A stretch of DNA of 64,000 nucleotides, taken from an uncultured Lachnospiraceae bacterium. GTDB taxonomy: Bacteria; Bacillota; Clostridia; Lachnospirales; Lachnospiraceae. Numbering within the stretch: the stretch's first letter is position 1; every line of letters starts with the position of its first letter. A program made the translations under genes and the position numbers. A model generated the notes under the pieces. The model saw nothing but the letters and a program-made list of their open reading frames with translations. It did no database searches and was not told where the DNA came from. Below are positions 18,514 to 26,870 of the stretch, piece by piece. The stretch spans positions 1 through 64,000 of the forward strand of contig CACXGE010000027.1 of assembly GCA_902767135.1 (NCBI GenBank), given 5' to 3'.

Positions 18514-20727
18514 ATGACAAAAACGGTTGAACTGTTGGCACCAGCAGGTTCTTACCAGGGGTTGGTGGCGGCCATCAATGCAGGAGCGGATGCGGTATAC
18601 ATCGGGGGACAGAAGTTTGGAGCCCGTGCGTATGCCCAGAATCCGGAGCAGGAAAGATTGATTGAAGGTATTGAATACGCTCATTTACATGGGAAAAAGG
18701 TACATATGACAATCAATACATTGTTAAAGGAAAAGGAATTACAAAAGGAGTTGTACCAGTATTTGTTACCCTACTATAAGGCGGGACTGGATGCAGTGAT
18801 AGTTCAGGATGTGGGTGTGGCAAGCTTTATCCGGGAGAATTTTGGAGATTTGCCAATCCATGCCAGTACACAGATGACTCTTACCGGAGAGCTGGGAGCG
18901 AAATTCTGGGAGGAGCAAGGAGTAGAACGAGTGGTTTTGGCCAGGGAGCTTTCTCTAAAGGAAGTGGAGCGTATCTGTAAGAATACAAACATTGAGGTAG
19001 AATGTTTTGTACATGGAGCTATCTGCTATTGTTACTCTGGCCAGTGTCTGTTTAGCAGTTTCCTGGGAGGACGAAGTGGAAACCGGGGAAGATGTGCCCA
19101 ACCCTGTCGCCTTCCATACGAGGCTTATCAGGGAAATAAAAGGATTTGCGGAAAAGAAGAATTGTATCCATTAAGTCTAAAGGATATGATGACAGTGGAA
19201 TATCTGCCACAGCTGATTGATGCCGGAATTACATCCTTCAAGATAGAAGGAAGGATGAAGCGAATGGAGTATGGGGCAGGGGTAGTTGAAATTTACCGCA
19301 AGTATATAGATTTGTATCGAAACGACCCGGATAACTATAAGGTTAAGGAAGAGGATATAGAACAACTTTTGAATTTATATAGCAGAAGTGGAAATTCCAA
19401 GGGGTATTACTTGCAACACAATGGAAGAGAAATGTTGAGTCTAAGCAATCCTGCATATCGCATGGGTGAGGAAGAGATATTTTATAAACTAAAGGAAATG
19501 TACTGTAATGAGCCAAAGCAAAAGAAAATTTCGGGAAAATTAAAAGTTTTTGAAGGTGAAAATTTAGAATTTTGGGTTACAATGGAAGAATATCAGGTCC
19601 ATGTTACCGGAAATGTGGTGGAGAAAGCCAAAAATCAGCCAATGACCATAGAGAAAATAGAAAAACAGATGAAGAAAACCGGTGGGTCATTGTTCCAGTT
19701 TGAAGAAATGCAGGTTGAGGTAAAGGGGGAGGTTTTCGTTCCCCTGCAATGGTTAAATGAATTGCGCAGACAGGCTCTGGACAAATTAAAAGATAAAATT
19801 TTAAGTCCATATGCAAGACAGGAAGAAAATAACGCAAAGGAAATAGAACTTCCTTTTGCTGCAGGGAAAAAAGAAAATCACCAGCCGTTAGAGTACAGAT
19901 ATCACGTGTCTGTGGAGACAAAGGAACAGTTAGAGGCAGTGTTGGAGACTCGGACAGGAAGTATTGAGGCAGTTTATGTCGATTGTAGTATATTTTCTCT
20001 TCAAGATGAAAAAGAATACATCAATCAGCTTAGAAAGACAGTCCACAGGGGAAGGGAAAAGCACCTTGAAATTTATTTTATGATGCCTGGAATTTTTCGG
20101 GAAAACACCCAAATTATATTCGATAGGATTTGGGATGAATTGTCAGGACTTGGTTTTACGGGTATAGTGGTTCGGAATTTTGAAGAATTGCAGTGGTTGA
20201 AAATGGCTGATTATTCTGGAAAAATAATTACAGAATTTAATATGTATGTCTTTAATCAGAGAGCAAAGGAGTTTTATTTGCAAAATGGTGTGGATATGAT
20301 TACATATCCCTTGGAGCTGAATCTGTATGAGATGAGAGATTTAAATTTAAAACAGGGAATTTTGTGCGTATATGGACATATCCCTTTTATGACAACAGCA
20401 CAGTGTGTCAATAAGACATTTCAGGGGTGTGATAATACAACAAGGAAAAATATCTCTTTAAAAGACAGATACAAGAAAAAATTTCTTGTAAGCAACTATT
20501 GTGATTATTGTTATAATGTGATTCGCAATGGAGTTCCTTTGTCCTTTTTGGGGGCCAGAAAACAGGTAGATATGTTAAAGTGTGATAAATTACGCCTAAT
20601 GTTTACGGTAGAGTCTAAGAAGAAAACCTCAGAAATCCTGGAGGCATTTTCTAAAAATGTATGGGAAAATGAAGAGAAGATTTTACCAGAGATTACCAGA
20701 GGACATATGAAAAAAGGAGTAGAGTAA
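18514..20727 (+). CDS. U32 family peptidase with DUF3656-type C-terminus
   Basis: A protein of 737 residues. The N-terminal TIM-barrel-like part starts ELLAPAGSYQGLVAAINAGA, and the U32 signature with its cysteines lies near residues 165-200 (ECFVHGAICYCYSGQC, GNRGRCAQPCRLPY). This is the long form carrying the collagenase-like DUF3656 insertion and a second half with further cysteines (YCDYCYN near 660). U32 proteins include peptidases and, in other branches, tRNA or ubiquinone hydroxylation factors with iron-sulfur clusters, so protease activity is not assured. It is followed 13 bp later by an FtsW/RodA gene. Ribosome-binding site AAGGAGAG. Confidence 0.88.
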   Translation: MTKTVELLAPAGSYQGLVAAINAGADAVYIGGQKFGARAYAQNPEQERLIEGIEYAHLHGKKVHMTINTLLKEKELQKELYQYLLPYYKAGLDAVIVQDVGVASFIRENFGDLPIHASTQMTLTGELGAKFWEEQGVERVVLARELSLKEVERICKNTNIEVECFVHGAICYCYSGQCLFSSFLGGRSGNRGRCAQPCRLPYEAYQGNKRICGKEELYPLSLKDMMTVEYLPQLIDAGITSFKIEGRMKRMEYGAGVVEIYRKYIDLYRNDPDNYKVKEEDIEQLLNLYSRSGNSKGYYLQHNGREMLSLSNPAYRMGEEEIFYKLKEMYCNEPKQKKISGKLKVFEGENLEFWVTMEEYQVHVTGNVVEKAKNQPMTIEKIEKQMKKTGGSLFQFEEMQVEVKGEVFVPLQWLNELRRQALDKLKDKILSPYARQEENNAKEIELPFAAGKKENHQPLEYRYHVSVETKEQLEAVLETRTGSIEAVYVDCSIFSLQDEKEYINQLRKTVHRGREKHLEIYFMMPGIFRENTQIIFDRIWDELSGLGFTGIVVRNFEELQWLKMADYSGKIITEFNMYVFNQRAKEFYLQNGVDMITYPLELNLYEMRDLNLKQGILCVYGHIPFMTTAQCVNKTFQGCDNTTRKNISLKDRYKKKFLVSNYCDYCYNVIRNGVPLSFLGARKQVDMLKCDKLRLMFTVESKKKTSEILEAFSKNVWENEEKILPEITRGHMKKGVE

Positions 20728-20740
20728 TGGAGGTATATTC

Positions 20741-22066
20741 ATGTTAAATTTATTAACAGAATTTTTGAAGTATGTATTTATTGTGATGATAGCTGTATAT
20801 ACTATCTGTGCTTTTCGAAGCGCCTCTGCAAAAACAGAACGGAGAAAAAATAAGTTGGCATTGAGACAGCGTATCATTATGTTTTCGTTTCATGGATTGT
20901 GTTTTTTGTTGTTGTATTTAAAGACCATGGATGTACAGATGGTTGTATTTTACCTTGCACAGTTGATATTTTTTGTGGCATTGCCCTTGCTTTACAAGGT
21001 AATTTATCCGAAGACTTCTAAATTGCTGCTAAATAATATGTGTATGCTGTTAATGATTGGAAGTATTATGCTGGCAAGGCTGAGTTTTCCAAAAGCAGTG
21101 AGACAATTTGAAATTGCTGTAGTCTCATCGATTATAACGTTAGCGATACCTTATGTTTTTCGGAAATTGCATAGTCTGGAGGATATTACATGGGTGTATG
21201 CTGTGTCAGGAATTGTGTTGCTAGCCTCGGTATTTATTATTGGACAGGTTACGTATGGAGCAAAGTTATCTTTTGAGATTGCCGGAATCGGAGTTCAGCC
21301 TTCAGAATTTGTAAAAATAATATATGTTTTTTATATTGCCTCCATGCTTGCAAAATCAAAGGAACTTTACCAAATTGGACTGACAAGTGTGTTTGCGGGA
21401 CTTCACGTAATCATTCTGGTAGTCTGCAAGGATTTGGGTAGTGCTTTCGTGTTTTTTGTGGCATATCTATTTATGGTATTTGTTGCAACCCACCGTGTGA
21501 TGTATTTTGCCCTGGTTACTTTTGCAGGCTGTGTAGCGGCGATTGTGTCCTATTATTTATTCAGCCATGTAAGGGTGAGAGTTCTTGCCTTTTTAGACCC
21601 ATTTAGTGTAATAGACAGGGAAGGATATCAGGTAACTCAGTCCCTGTTTGCTATTGGCACTGGTGGCTGGTTTGGAATGGGCTTATATGGAGGATATCCA
21701 AAACTGATTCCGGTTGTGGAAGAGGACTTCATTTTCTCTGCCATATCGGAAGAATTTGGAATTTTGTTCTCTGTTTGTGTGGTGTTGCTTTATCTGTGCT
21801 GTTTTGTGGCATTTGTGCAGACTGCGTTGAGAACCAGAAACCAGTTCTTTTGTCTTGTGGCAATCGGGTTAGCATGTGTATTTGGATTCCAGACGTTTTT
21901 AACCATTGGTGGTGCTGTGAAGTTTATTCCATCCACAGGGGTGACGTTACCTTTGATTAGTTATGGTGGAAGCTCCTGCTTTAGTACATTGATTATATTT
22001 GCTATAATACAGGGGATTTATATTTCTCTAAGGGAACGTGAAGAAATGGAAAGGGGGGAATATTGA
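20741..22066 (+). CDS. SEDS peptidoglycan glycosyltransferase (FtsW/RodA/SpoVE family)
   Basis: A protein of 441 residues with about ten transmembrane segments. SEDS hallmarks are present: GIGVQPSEFVKIIYVFYIAS, KDLGSAFVFF and the C-terminal IPSTGVTLPLISYGGSS. It polymerises lipid II glycan strands and works with a class B transpeptidase. The next gene, a class B PBP, overlaps its stop by one base (TGATG), so the pair is translationally coupled. An additional N-terminal region (about 70 residues with two hydrophobic helices) precedes the core. RodA versus FtsW versus SpoVE cannot be decided without phylogeny; the PbpA-like partner resembles the actinobacterial and clostridial rodA-pbpA arrangement. 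Confidence 0.9.
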   Translation: MLNLLTEFLKYVFIVMIAVYTICAFRSASAKTERRKNKLALRQRIIMFSFHGLCFLLLYLKTMDVQMVVFYLAQLIFFVALPLLYKVIYPKTSKLLLNNMCMLLMIGSIMLARLSFPKAVRQFEIAVVSSIITLAIPYVFRKLHSLEDITWVYAVSGIVLLASVFIIGQVTYGAKLSFEIAGIGVQPSEFVKIIYVFYIASMLAKSKELYQIGLTSVFAGLHVIILVVCKDLGSAFVFFVAYLFMVFVATHRVMYFALVTFAGCVAAIVSYYLFSHVRVRVLAFLDPFSVIDREGYQVTQSLFAIGTGGWFGMGLYGGYPKLIPVVEEDFIFSAISEEFGILFSVCVVLLYLCCFVAFVQTALRTRNQFFCLVAIGLACVFGFQTFLTIGGAVKFIPSTGVTLPLISYGGSSCFSTLIIFAIIQGIYISLREREEMERGEY

Positions 22067-23610
22067 TGAAAAATAGAAAAAGGAATCCGAACATGGAAAG
22101 AGAACATTTTGGAGAGTACCAGGAAATTCCATATGAGGATGAGGAAAGGGAAGAAGAGTATGATTCCTACGATTTTGAAAGGTCATCGGAGAGAAAGATA
22201 AAGAATCCCAATGCCAAGTACATTATGTTTGTCACTTATGTTTTTGTAGGGATTTTTGTAAGTATGTTGGGGTATATGGTTTATTATAATCTCATATGCG
22301 CACCAGAAACAATCAATAGTTCGTATAATAAAAGACAGGATATTTTTGCAGAAAAGATTGTGAGAGGAAAAATTCTTGCCAATGATGGGACGATTTTAGC
22401 CCAGACAAATGTGGCGTGGGATGGAACAGAAACCAGGGAATACCCGTATGGCAGAACCTTTGCCCATGTGCTTGGTTATTCTGCAAAGGGAAAGGCGGGG
22501 ATTGAATTAAATGGCAATTTTAAATTGTTAGATTCTCATGCCTTCCTTTTGGAGCGAATAAAGAATACCGTGAAAGGCGAAAAAAATATCGGTGATGATG
22601 TGGTATCAACACTTGATGTGCAACTACAGCAGATTGCATATGACTCTTTCGGGAAAAATAAAGGTGCGGTGATTGTTATGGAACCGGAGACAGGGAAAAT
22701 ACTGGCTATGGTTTCAAAACCGGACTATAATCCCAATGAAATAGAAAGTACCTGGGAAAGTTTAAATGAGGATACTTCAGGAGACAGCCCGTTGTTAAAT
22801 CGTGCAACCCACGGTGTGTACCCGCCAGGCTCCACCTTTAAGATTATTACAACATTAGCATACATCAGACAAAATAAGAATTATGAAAATTATAGTTATG
22901 ACTGTACCAGTAGTATTACGCAAGATGATGTTACCATCAACTGTTATCACAATAAAACCCATGGAACGGTGGATTTGCCAACATCCTTTGCAAAATCATG
23001 TAATTCTTCTTTTGCAAACATAGGCTTGTCCTTAGATAAAGGAAAATTTAAAGAAACCTGTGACAGTCTGCTGTTTAATCAGAAATTGTCACTGCCATTT
23101 TCTTATAAACAAAGCAGTGTGACAATTTCTGAAGATTCGGATACGGATGAAGTGATGCAGACGTCTATTGGACAGGGGAAAACTCAGATGACACCATTGC
23201 ACATGGCAATGCTCACCTCAGCGATTGCCAATGATGGGATTTTGATGAAACCATATCTCATCAATTCTGTTCAGAATTATTCTGGCACGGTGATAAAGGA
23301 ATATCATTCCAAAGAAATGGCTAAACTAATGACGACGCAGGAAGCAGAAGCGTTGCAGAAGTTGATGCGGGGCGTTGTGACAGATGGAACTGCAAGCAAG
23401 TTGAATACATCAAGTTACGAAGCCTACGGAAAAACAGGTTCTGCAGAGTATGGAACCCAAAAGGGAAAAAGTCATTCCTGGTATACCGGGTATGCTACAA
23501 AGAATGGAAAAACCATTGTTACAACCATCATTATGGAAGGTGCGGGTTCAGGCAGCGAGTACGCAGTTCCTGTTGCAGGAAAATTATATCAAAATTATTT
23601 TTCTAGATAA
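22066..23610 (+). CDS. Class B penicillin-binding protein (PbpA-like transpeptidase)
   Basis: A protein of 514 residues. A charged N-terminal cytoplasmic stretch (about 1-48) leads to one membrane anchor (IMFVTYVFVGIFVSMLGYMV), a short pedestal (GKILANDGTILAQT) and the transpeptidase domain with SxxK at Ser256-Lys259 (PGSTFK), SxN at Ser311-Asn313 (KSCN) and KTG at 456-458. It cross-links peptidoglycan outside the membrane. Start ATG 22066 has AGGGGGG and overlaps the stop of the SEDS gene; an in-frame TTG at 22063 is less likely. The compact pedestal resembles PbpA rather than FtsI. Confidence 0.9.
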   Translation: MKNRKRNPNMEREHFGEYQEIPYEDEEREEEYDSYDFERSSERKIKNPNAKYIMFVTYVFVGIFVSMLGYMVYYNLICAPETINSSYNKRQDIFAEKIVRGKILANDGTILAQTNVAWDGTETREYPYGRTFAHVLGYSAKGKAGIELNGNFKLLDSHAFLLERIKNTVKGEKNIGDDVVSTLDVQLQQIAYDSFGKNKGAVIVMEPETGKILAMVSKPDYNPNEIESTWESLNEDTSGDSPLLNRATHGVYPPGSTFKIITTLAYIRQNKNYENYSYDCTSSITQDDVTINCYHNKTHGTVDLPTSFAKSCNSSFANIGLSLDKGKFKETCDSLLFNQKLSLPFSYKQSSVTISEDSDTDEVMQTSIGQGKTQMTPLHMAMLTSAIANDGILMKPYLINSVQNYSGTVIKEYHSKEMAKLMTTQEAEALQKLMRGVVTDGTASKLNTSSYEAYGKTGSAEYGTQKGKSHSWYTGYATKNGKTIVTTIIMEGAGSGSEYAVPVAGKLYQNYFSR

Positions 23611-23640
23611 TTTTTTAGAAAATCGTGTTTTTGATTGTGG

Positions 23641-23669
23641 TTGACTGAAATGGTAAAAAGGGGTATACT
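23641..23669 (+). promoter_or_regulatory. SigA-type promoter for the Nudix gene
   Basis: TTGACT (23641-23646), a 17-bp spacer and TATACT (23664-23669) give a leader of about 75 nt before the Nudix start. Confidence 0.8.
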
Positions 23670-23751
23670 TAGAACAGTCTTTCAGCGTAAACAAAGCACG
23701 TTAAGAGGACACACCAGGGGTGGAAACGCTCAAAAAACAGGAGGAATTGCA

Positions 23752-24204
23752 ATGATAGAAGCAACGAGCTGTGGTGGTGTGGTCATATTTAGAGGAAAAA
23801 TTTTATTGTTGTATAAAAATTTTAAAAATAAGTATGAAGGCTGGGTATTGCCAAAGGGAACCGTAGAACAAGGCGAGGAATATAAGGATACAGCCACCAG
23901 GGAAGTTTTAGAGGAGACAGGTGTACGTGCTCAGATTATTAAGTATGTAGGAAAGAGTCAGTATTCCTTTAATGTTCCGGAAGATGTGGTTGAGAAAGAA
24001 GTTCATTGGTACCTAATGATGGCAGATAGTTATTACAGCAAACCACAACGGGAAGAATTTTTTGAGGACTCAGGGTATTATAAATATCATGAGGCTTACC
24101 ATTTGTTAAAGTTTTCTAACGAAAAACAGATTTTAGAAAGTGCTTATAATGAGTATCTGGAATTAAAACGCTGTAATTTGTGGGGAAGCAAAAAATATTT
24201 TTAA
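23752..24204 (+). CDS. Nudix hydrolase
   Basis: A protein of 150 residues. The Nudix box runs from GTVEQGEEYKDTATREV to LEETGV, matching Gx5Ex7REUxEExGU. The start ATSCGGVVIF and the WVLPKG before the box resemble diadenosine-polyphosphate hydrolases and related enzymes that cleave nucleoside diphosphates linked to another moiety. Substrate is not predictable. The frame stays open upstream to 23635, but ATG 23752 has a strong CAGGAGGAATTG ribosome-binding site and a promoter lies upstream. A terminator follows directly, so it is a one-gene unit. Confidence 0.92.
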   Translation: MIEATSCGGVVIFRGKILLLYKNFKNKYEGWVLPKGTVEQGEEYKDTATREVLEETGVRAQIIKYVGKSQYSFNVPEDVVEKEVHWYLMMADSYYSKPQREEFFEDSGYYKYHEAYHLLKFSNEKQILESAYNEYLELKRCNLWGSKKYF

Positions 24205-24205
24205 T

Positions 24206-24239
24206 GTATCTGTTCTGAATCTGGGAACAGATGCTTTTT
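24206..24239 (+). terminator. Rho-independent terminator built from a GTATCTGTTC-family hairpin
   Basis: GTATCTGTTC (24206-24215) pairs with GAACAGATGC (24225-24234, one GU pair) around a 9-nt loop and is followed by TTTTT. The stem sequence is almost the same as in intergenic elements near 30848 and 56106, which lack a T tract. A second hairpin (GACCG at 24254-24258 with CGGTC at 24271-24275) follows. Confidence 0.8.
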
Positions 24240-24297
24240 GACAGTAATTGTAAGACCGGGCAAAATCGCTCGGTCAATCTATTCATGGAGTGAATGA

Positions 24298-24627
24298 ATG
24301 AAGCGCATAGAATGGTATAAAAAGTTGTATGTATCCTCATCTGCTCAAAATGACAAGAAGAAAATAATGTGGAAGGTAACTCACAAAGCAGGTTTGCTGG
24401 ACACATATTTGATTATTTTGCCTCAGAATGGGAATAATCAGTTAGAGATTATAAATTCTTCAGAACTTCTGCAAAAATACTACAATAAGTTGACTACATA
24501 TGTGGTGGGAATTGCTGTGGGATATGAAGAAGCGTTAGGGTTGGTTGAGCAGATGGTAAATGATATTATGATAAAGAAGCAGGAAAAAAATATCAGAGTT
24601 TATTTTGAGAGAGAGCTAAAATGTTAG
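24298..24627 (+). CDS. Hypothetical protein upstream of ytfI
   Basis: A protein of 109 residues, not recognised. It has no signal peptide or clear membrane segment; a moderately hydrophobic stretch near 68-80 (YVVGIAVGYEEALGLVEQMV) looks like a helix in a soluble fold. The start codon follows GGAGTGAATGA. Its last bases overlap the start of the DUF2953 gene by 7 bp, so the two are translationally coupled and a shared role with YtfI/YtfJ (spore-related) is an inference from position only. Confidence 0.7.
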   Translation: MKRIEWYKKLYVSSSAQNDKKKIMWKVTHKAGLLDTYLIILPQNGNNQLEIINSSELLQKYYNKLTTYVVGIAVGYEEALGLVEQMVNDIMIKKQEKNIRVYFERELKC

Positions 24628-25571
24628 GAATTATATTGGGAGTGTTAAAACTCCTGGGGATTTTGTTACTTCTTTTACTCATAATGATTTTGTTTCTAGG
24701 AATTTGTGTATTGTTTTATCCAATATCTTATTGTTTTCAAGGGGAAATCAAAGGAGAGGCAAAAGGAAAGATTGTTATCCGATGGCTTTTTGGAATGGTG
24801 AGACTGAAGGGAAGTTACCAAAAGGATACAGGGTTTCTATATGGGATATACCTATTGCTTTTTAAGATATATCCCAGAGAGGAAAAGAAAAAAAGGATAG
24901 AGAAAAAATCAAAAAAGGCATCCGGGAAAAGGAAAAAATCAGGTAACGGGAGAGGGGGGGAAAGCCATATTGCAGAAAGCAGTGTGGTGGAAAACAATAT
25001 GGTAGAAGCCAGGAGACCGCCGAAGGAATCGGCTTGTAGTGACCAGGCAAAGGATGCAGGAAGGATACCGGGAATTGAAACAATAAAAGTACAGGAAAAG
25101 GAAGAAAAAACGGGATTTCTTTTCAAACTTCGTGGAATATATCAGGGTGTTGTAAAGAAAATTCAGGGAGTGATTAAGAAAATCCAAGAGATAGGGAAGA
25201 ATATAAAAAATGCTTTGTCTGAGATAGAAAAATTTTCTGAATTTGTACAAAGCAAAGAATTTAAGGATACCCTGTGTTTTTTGAAGGAACAGAAGCGTTA
25301 TCTTGTCAGACACATAGCCCCTAAAAAGTGTGTGATAGAGGCAAAATATGGCACCGGTAACCCGGCGTCTACAGGAGAAATCTTGGCCATATTAAGTGTA
25401 GTGAGAACTTTTATTCCGGGGCACTGGAGAATTTATCCGGATTTTGAGAATGTTTTATTTGAGGGAAATGCCTGTATCAAAGGAAGGTTTCCGTTGTATG
25501 TAATTATCTTGGTAGTATATAGATGCTATCGAAATGACATGATAAAAGAGATATATAGAAAATTTGATTAA
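24621..25571 (+). CDS. ytfI: DUF2953 membrane-associated protein (YtfI-like)
   Basis: A protein of 316 residues. An N-terminal membrane segment (LLGILLLLLLIMILFLGICV) is followed by a DUF2953-type region, a long charged Lys/Arg/Glu stretch at about 88-170, and a C-terminal domain containing KYGTGNPASTGEILAI and a final hydrophobic segment. In bacilli and clostridia this family lies directly upstream of the sporulation gene ytfJ, exactly as here (21-bp gap). The function is unknown; expression in the forespore is known for relatives. The variable charged insert differs greatly between species. Confidence 0.8.
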   Translation: MLGIILGVLKLLGILLLLLLIMILFLGICVLFYPISYCFQGEIKGEAKGKIVIRWLFGMVRLKGSYQKDTGFLYGIYLLLFKIYPREEKKKRIEKKSKKASGKRKKSGNGRGGESHIAESSVVENNMVEARRPPKESACSDQAKDAGRIPGIETIKVQEKEEKTGFLFKLRGIYQGVVKKIQGVIKKIQEIGKNIKNALSEIEKFSEFVQSKEFKDTLCFLKEQKRYLVRHIAPKKCVIEAKYGTGNPASTGEILAILSVVRTFIPGHWRIYPDFENVLFEGNACIKGRFPLYVIILVVYRCYRNDMIKEIYRKFD

Positions 25572-25592
25572 AAATGAAAAGGAGGAGCAGAA

Positions 25593-25973
25593 ATGTCAGA
25601 ATTTAGTTCAACAGTAGAAAGCTTATTTAAAGGGATGGATAGTTTTATTTCGTCTAAGACAGTAGTAGGAGATGCAGTGACTGTGGGGGACACCATAATT
25701 CTTCCACTTGTAGACGTAACTTTTGGTGTGGCTGCAGGTGCATTTCAGGAGGATAAGAAAAATAAAGGAACCGGTGGTATGGGAGGAAAGATGTCTCCAA
25801 GTGCAGTGCTGGTAATTCAAAATGGACAGACAAAACTGGTAAACGTCAAAAATCAGGATGCAGTGACAAAGATTTTGGATATGGTTCCCGATGTAATCAA
25901 CAAATTGACAGGAAAAGAAGAAAAAGCAGAGTCCAATCCGGAAGTGGACAAAACAATAGAGGAAATGATGTAA
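25593..25973 (+). CDS. ytfJ: Sporulation protein YtfJ/GerW
   Basis: A protein of 126 residues. It matches the GerW family: VESLFKGMDSF near the start, TIILPLVDVTFGVAAGA in the middle, a glycine-rich loop (GTGGMGGKMSPSAVLVIQ) and a conserved end (VPDVINKL). In Bacillus it is a forespore protein needed for germination in some media. It follows the YtfI homologue, as in other spore formers. Ribosome-binding site AAGGAGGAG. A bidirectional terminator separates it from rpmB on the other strand. Confidence 0.92.
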   Translation: MSEFSSTVESLFKGMDSFISSKTVVGDAVTVGDTIILPLVDVTFGVAAGAFQEDKKNKGTGGMGGKMSPSAVLVIQNGQTKLVNVKNQDAVTKILDMVPDVINKLTGKEEKAESNPEVDKTIEEMM

Positions 25974-25992
25974 CTATTTAATTTTGAAAATC

Positions 25993-26021
25993 AAAAAAGA
26001 CCTGAAATTCAGGTCTTTTTT
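25993..26021. terminator. Bidirectional terminator between ytfJ and rpmB
   Basis: AAAAAAGACCTG (25993-26004) pairs with CAGGTCTTTTTT (26010-26021) around a 5-nt loop. The A and T runs on both sides serve the two convergent genes. Confidence 0.92.
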
Positions 26022-26067
26022 ATATCTCAATGTCTAATGTTTAGAATTGAAACCGGATATAGAAAGA

Positions 26068-26253
26068 CTAAGCTCTTTCTACTTTTCCAGAACGTAAACA
26101 AGAAGTACATACGTACATTCTCTGAGCGGCACCGTTTACCTTTACTCTAACAGATTTTACGTTTGAGTTCCAAATTCTATTTGATCTTCTATGAGAATGG
26201 CTCACGTTGTTTCCGAAATGAGCACCTTTCTGACATACTGCACACTTTGCCAT
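26068..26253 (-). CDS. rpmB: 50S ribosomal protein L28
   Basis: A protein of 61 residues. The start MAKCAVCQKGAHFGNNVSHS and the end CTSCLRSGKVERA give two CxxC pairs, the zinc-ribbon (C+) form of L28. The frame is open upstream, but ATG at 26253 has a strong AAGGAGGTG ribosome-binding site and matches the family start. It is the only ribosomal protein gene on the minus strand here and is monocistronic. The promoter is at 26326-26354, and a leader hairpin (GAGCC ... GGCTC at 26299-26314) lies between promoter and gene. Confidence 0.97.
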   Translation of the reverse strand: MAKCAVCQKGAHFGNNVSHSHRRSNRIWNSNVKSVRVKVNGAAQRMYVCTSCLRSGKVERA

Positions 26254-26325
26254 GACTTTGCACCTCCTTGACTCTATTGGCCTAAATTGAACTTTTTTGA
26301 GCCCACTTAGGCTCACAACATGAAC

Positions 26326-26354
26326 ATTCTATCAGAAAATACATAATAATGCAA
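26326..26354 (-). promoter_or_regulatory. Promoter of rpmB
   Basis: On the minus strand, TTGCAT (26354-26349), a 17-bp spacer and TAGAAT (26331-26326) precede a leader of about 65 nt. Confidence 0.75.
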
Positions 26355-26498
26355 GAAAAATAATCAAATTTCATAAAAAATATTATTTTTTGCTAATTTC
26401 ATAAAAAATCCTATTTCTTTTTTATGGGAAAAAGGGTATACTGTATGTGATTATGCGTATGCATGAAGATGGAATTAGAATCATAGGGAGGTATTGGT

Positions 26499-26858
26499 AT
26501 GAAAGCACATATAAATACAGGTCTCGGAGATGTTTTAGTAGACAACAATGTCATTGCTAAATATGCAGGCTCCGTGGCCGTGGAATGTTTTGGTATTGTA
26601 GGAATGGCAGCGTTGAGTGTGAAGGACGGACTGTTCAAGCTGTTAAATAAGGAGTCCTTGACCAATGGAATTCAGGTGTCAGTGGATGAACAGAAAAAAA
26701 TTACCATTGATTTTCATGTGATTGTGGCTTATGGTGTGAGTATTAATGCAGTGGCAGACAATCTTATGGATAGCGTGAAATACAAAGTAGAAGAATTTAC
26801 CGGGATGGAATTGGACATGATTAATGTTCATGTTGTTGGTGTCAGAGTGATTGATTAA
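26499..26858 (+). CDS. Asp23/Gls24 family protein (YloU type)
   Basis: A protein of 119 residues with the Asp23/Gls24 fold (GDVLVDNNVIAKYAGSVAVE, ITIDFHVIVAYGVSINAVA, VINVHVVGVRV-like end). Members are envelope-associated or regulatory proteins of unknown molecular role. The gene is next to yloV, the same order as yloU-yloV in Bacillus, with a 12-bp gap. Ribosome-binding site AGGGAGGT. A TATACT at 26437-26442 could be the -10 box, with a poor -35. Confidence 0.9.
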   Translation: MKAHINTGLGDVLVDNNVIAKYAGSVAVECFGIVGMAALSVKDGLFKLLNKESLTNGIQVSVDEQKKITIDFHVIVAYGVSINAVADNLMDSVKYKVEEFTGMELDMINVHVVGVRVID

Positions 26859-26870
26859 GGAGGAAATTTA

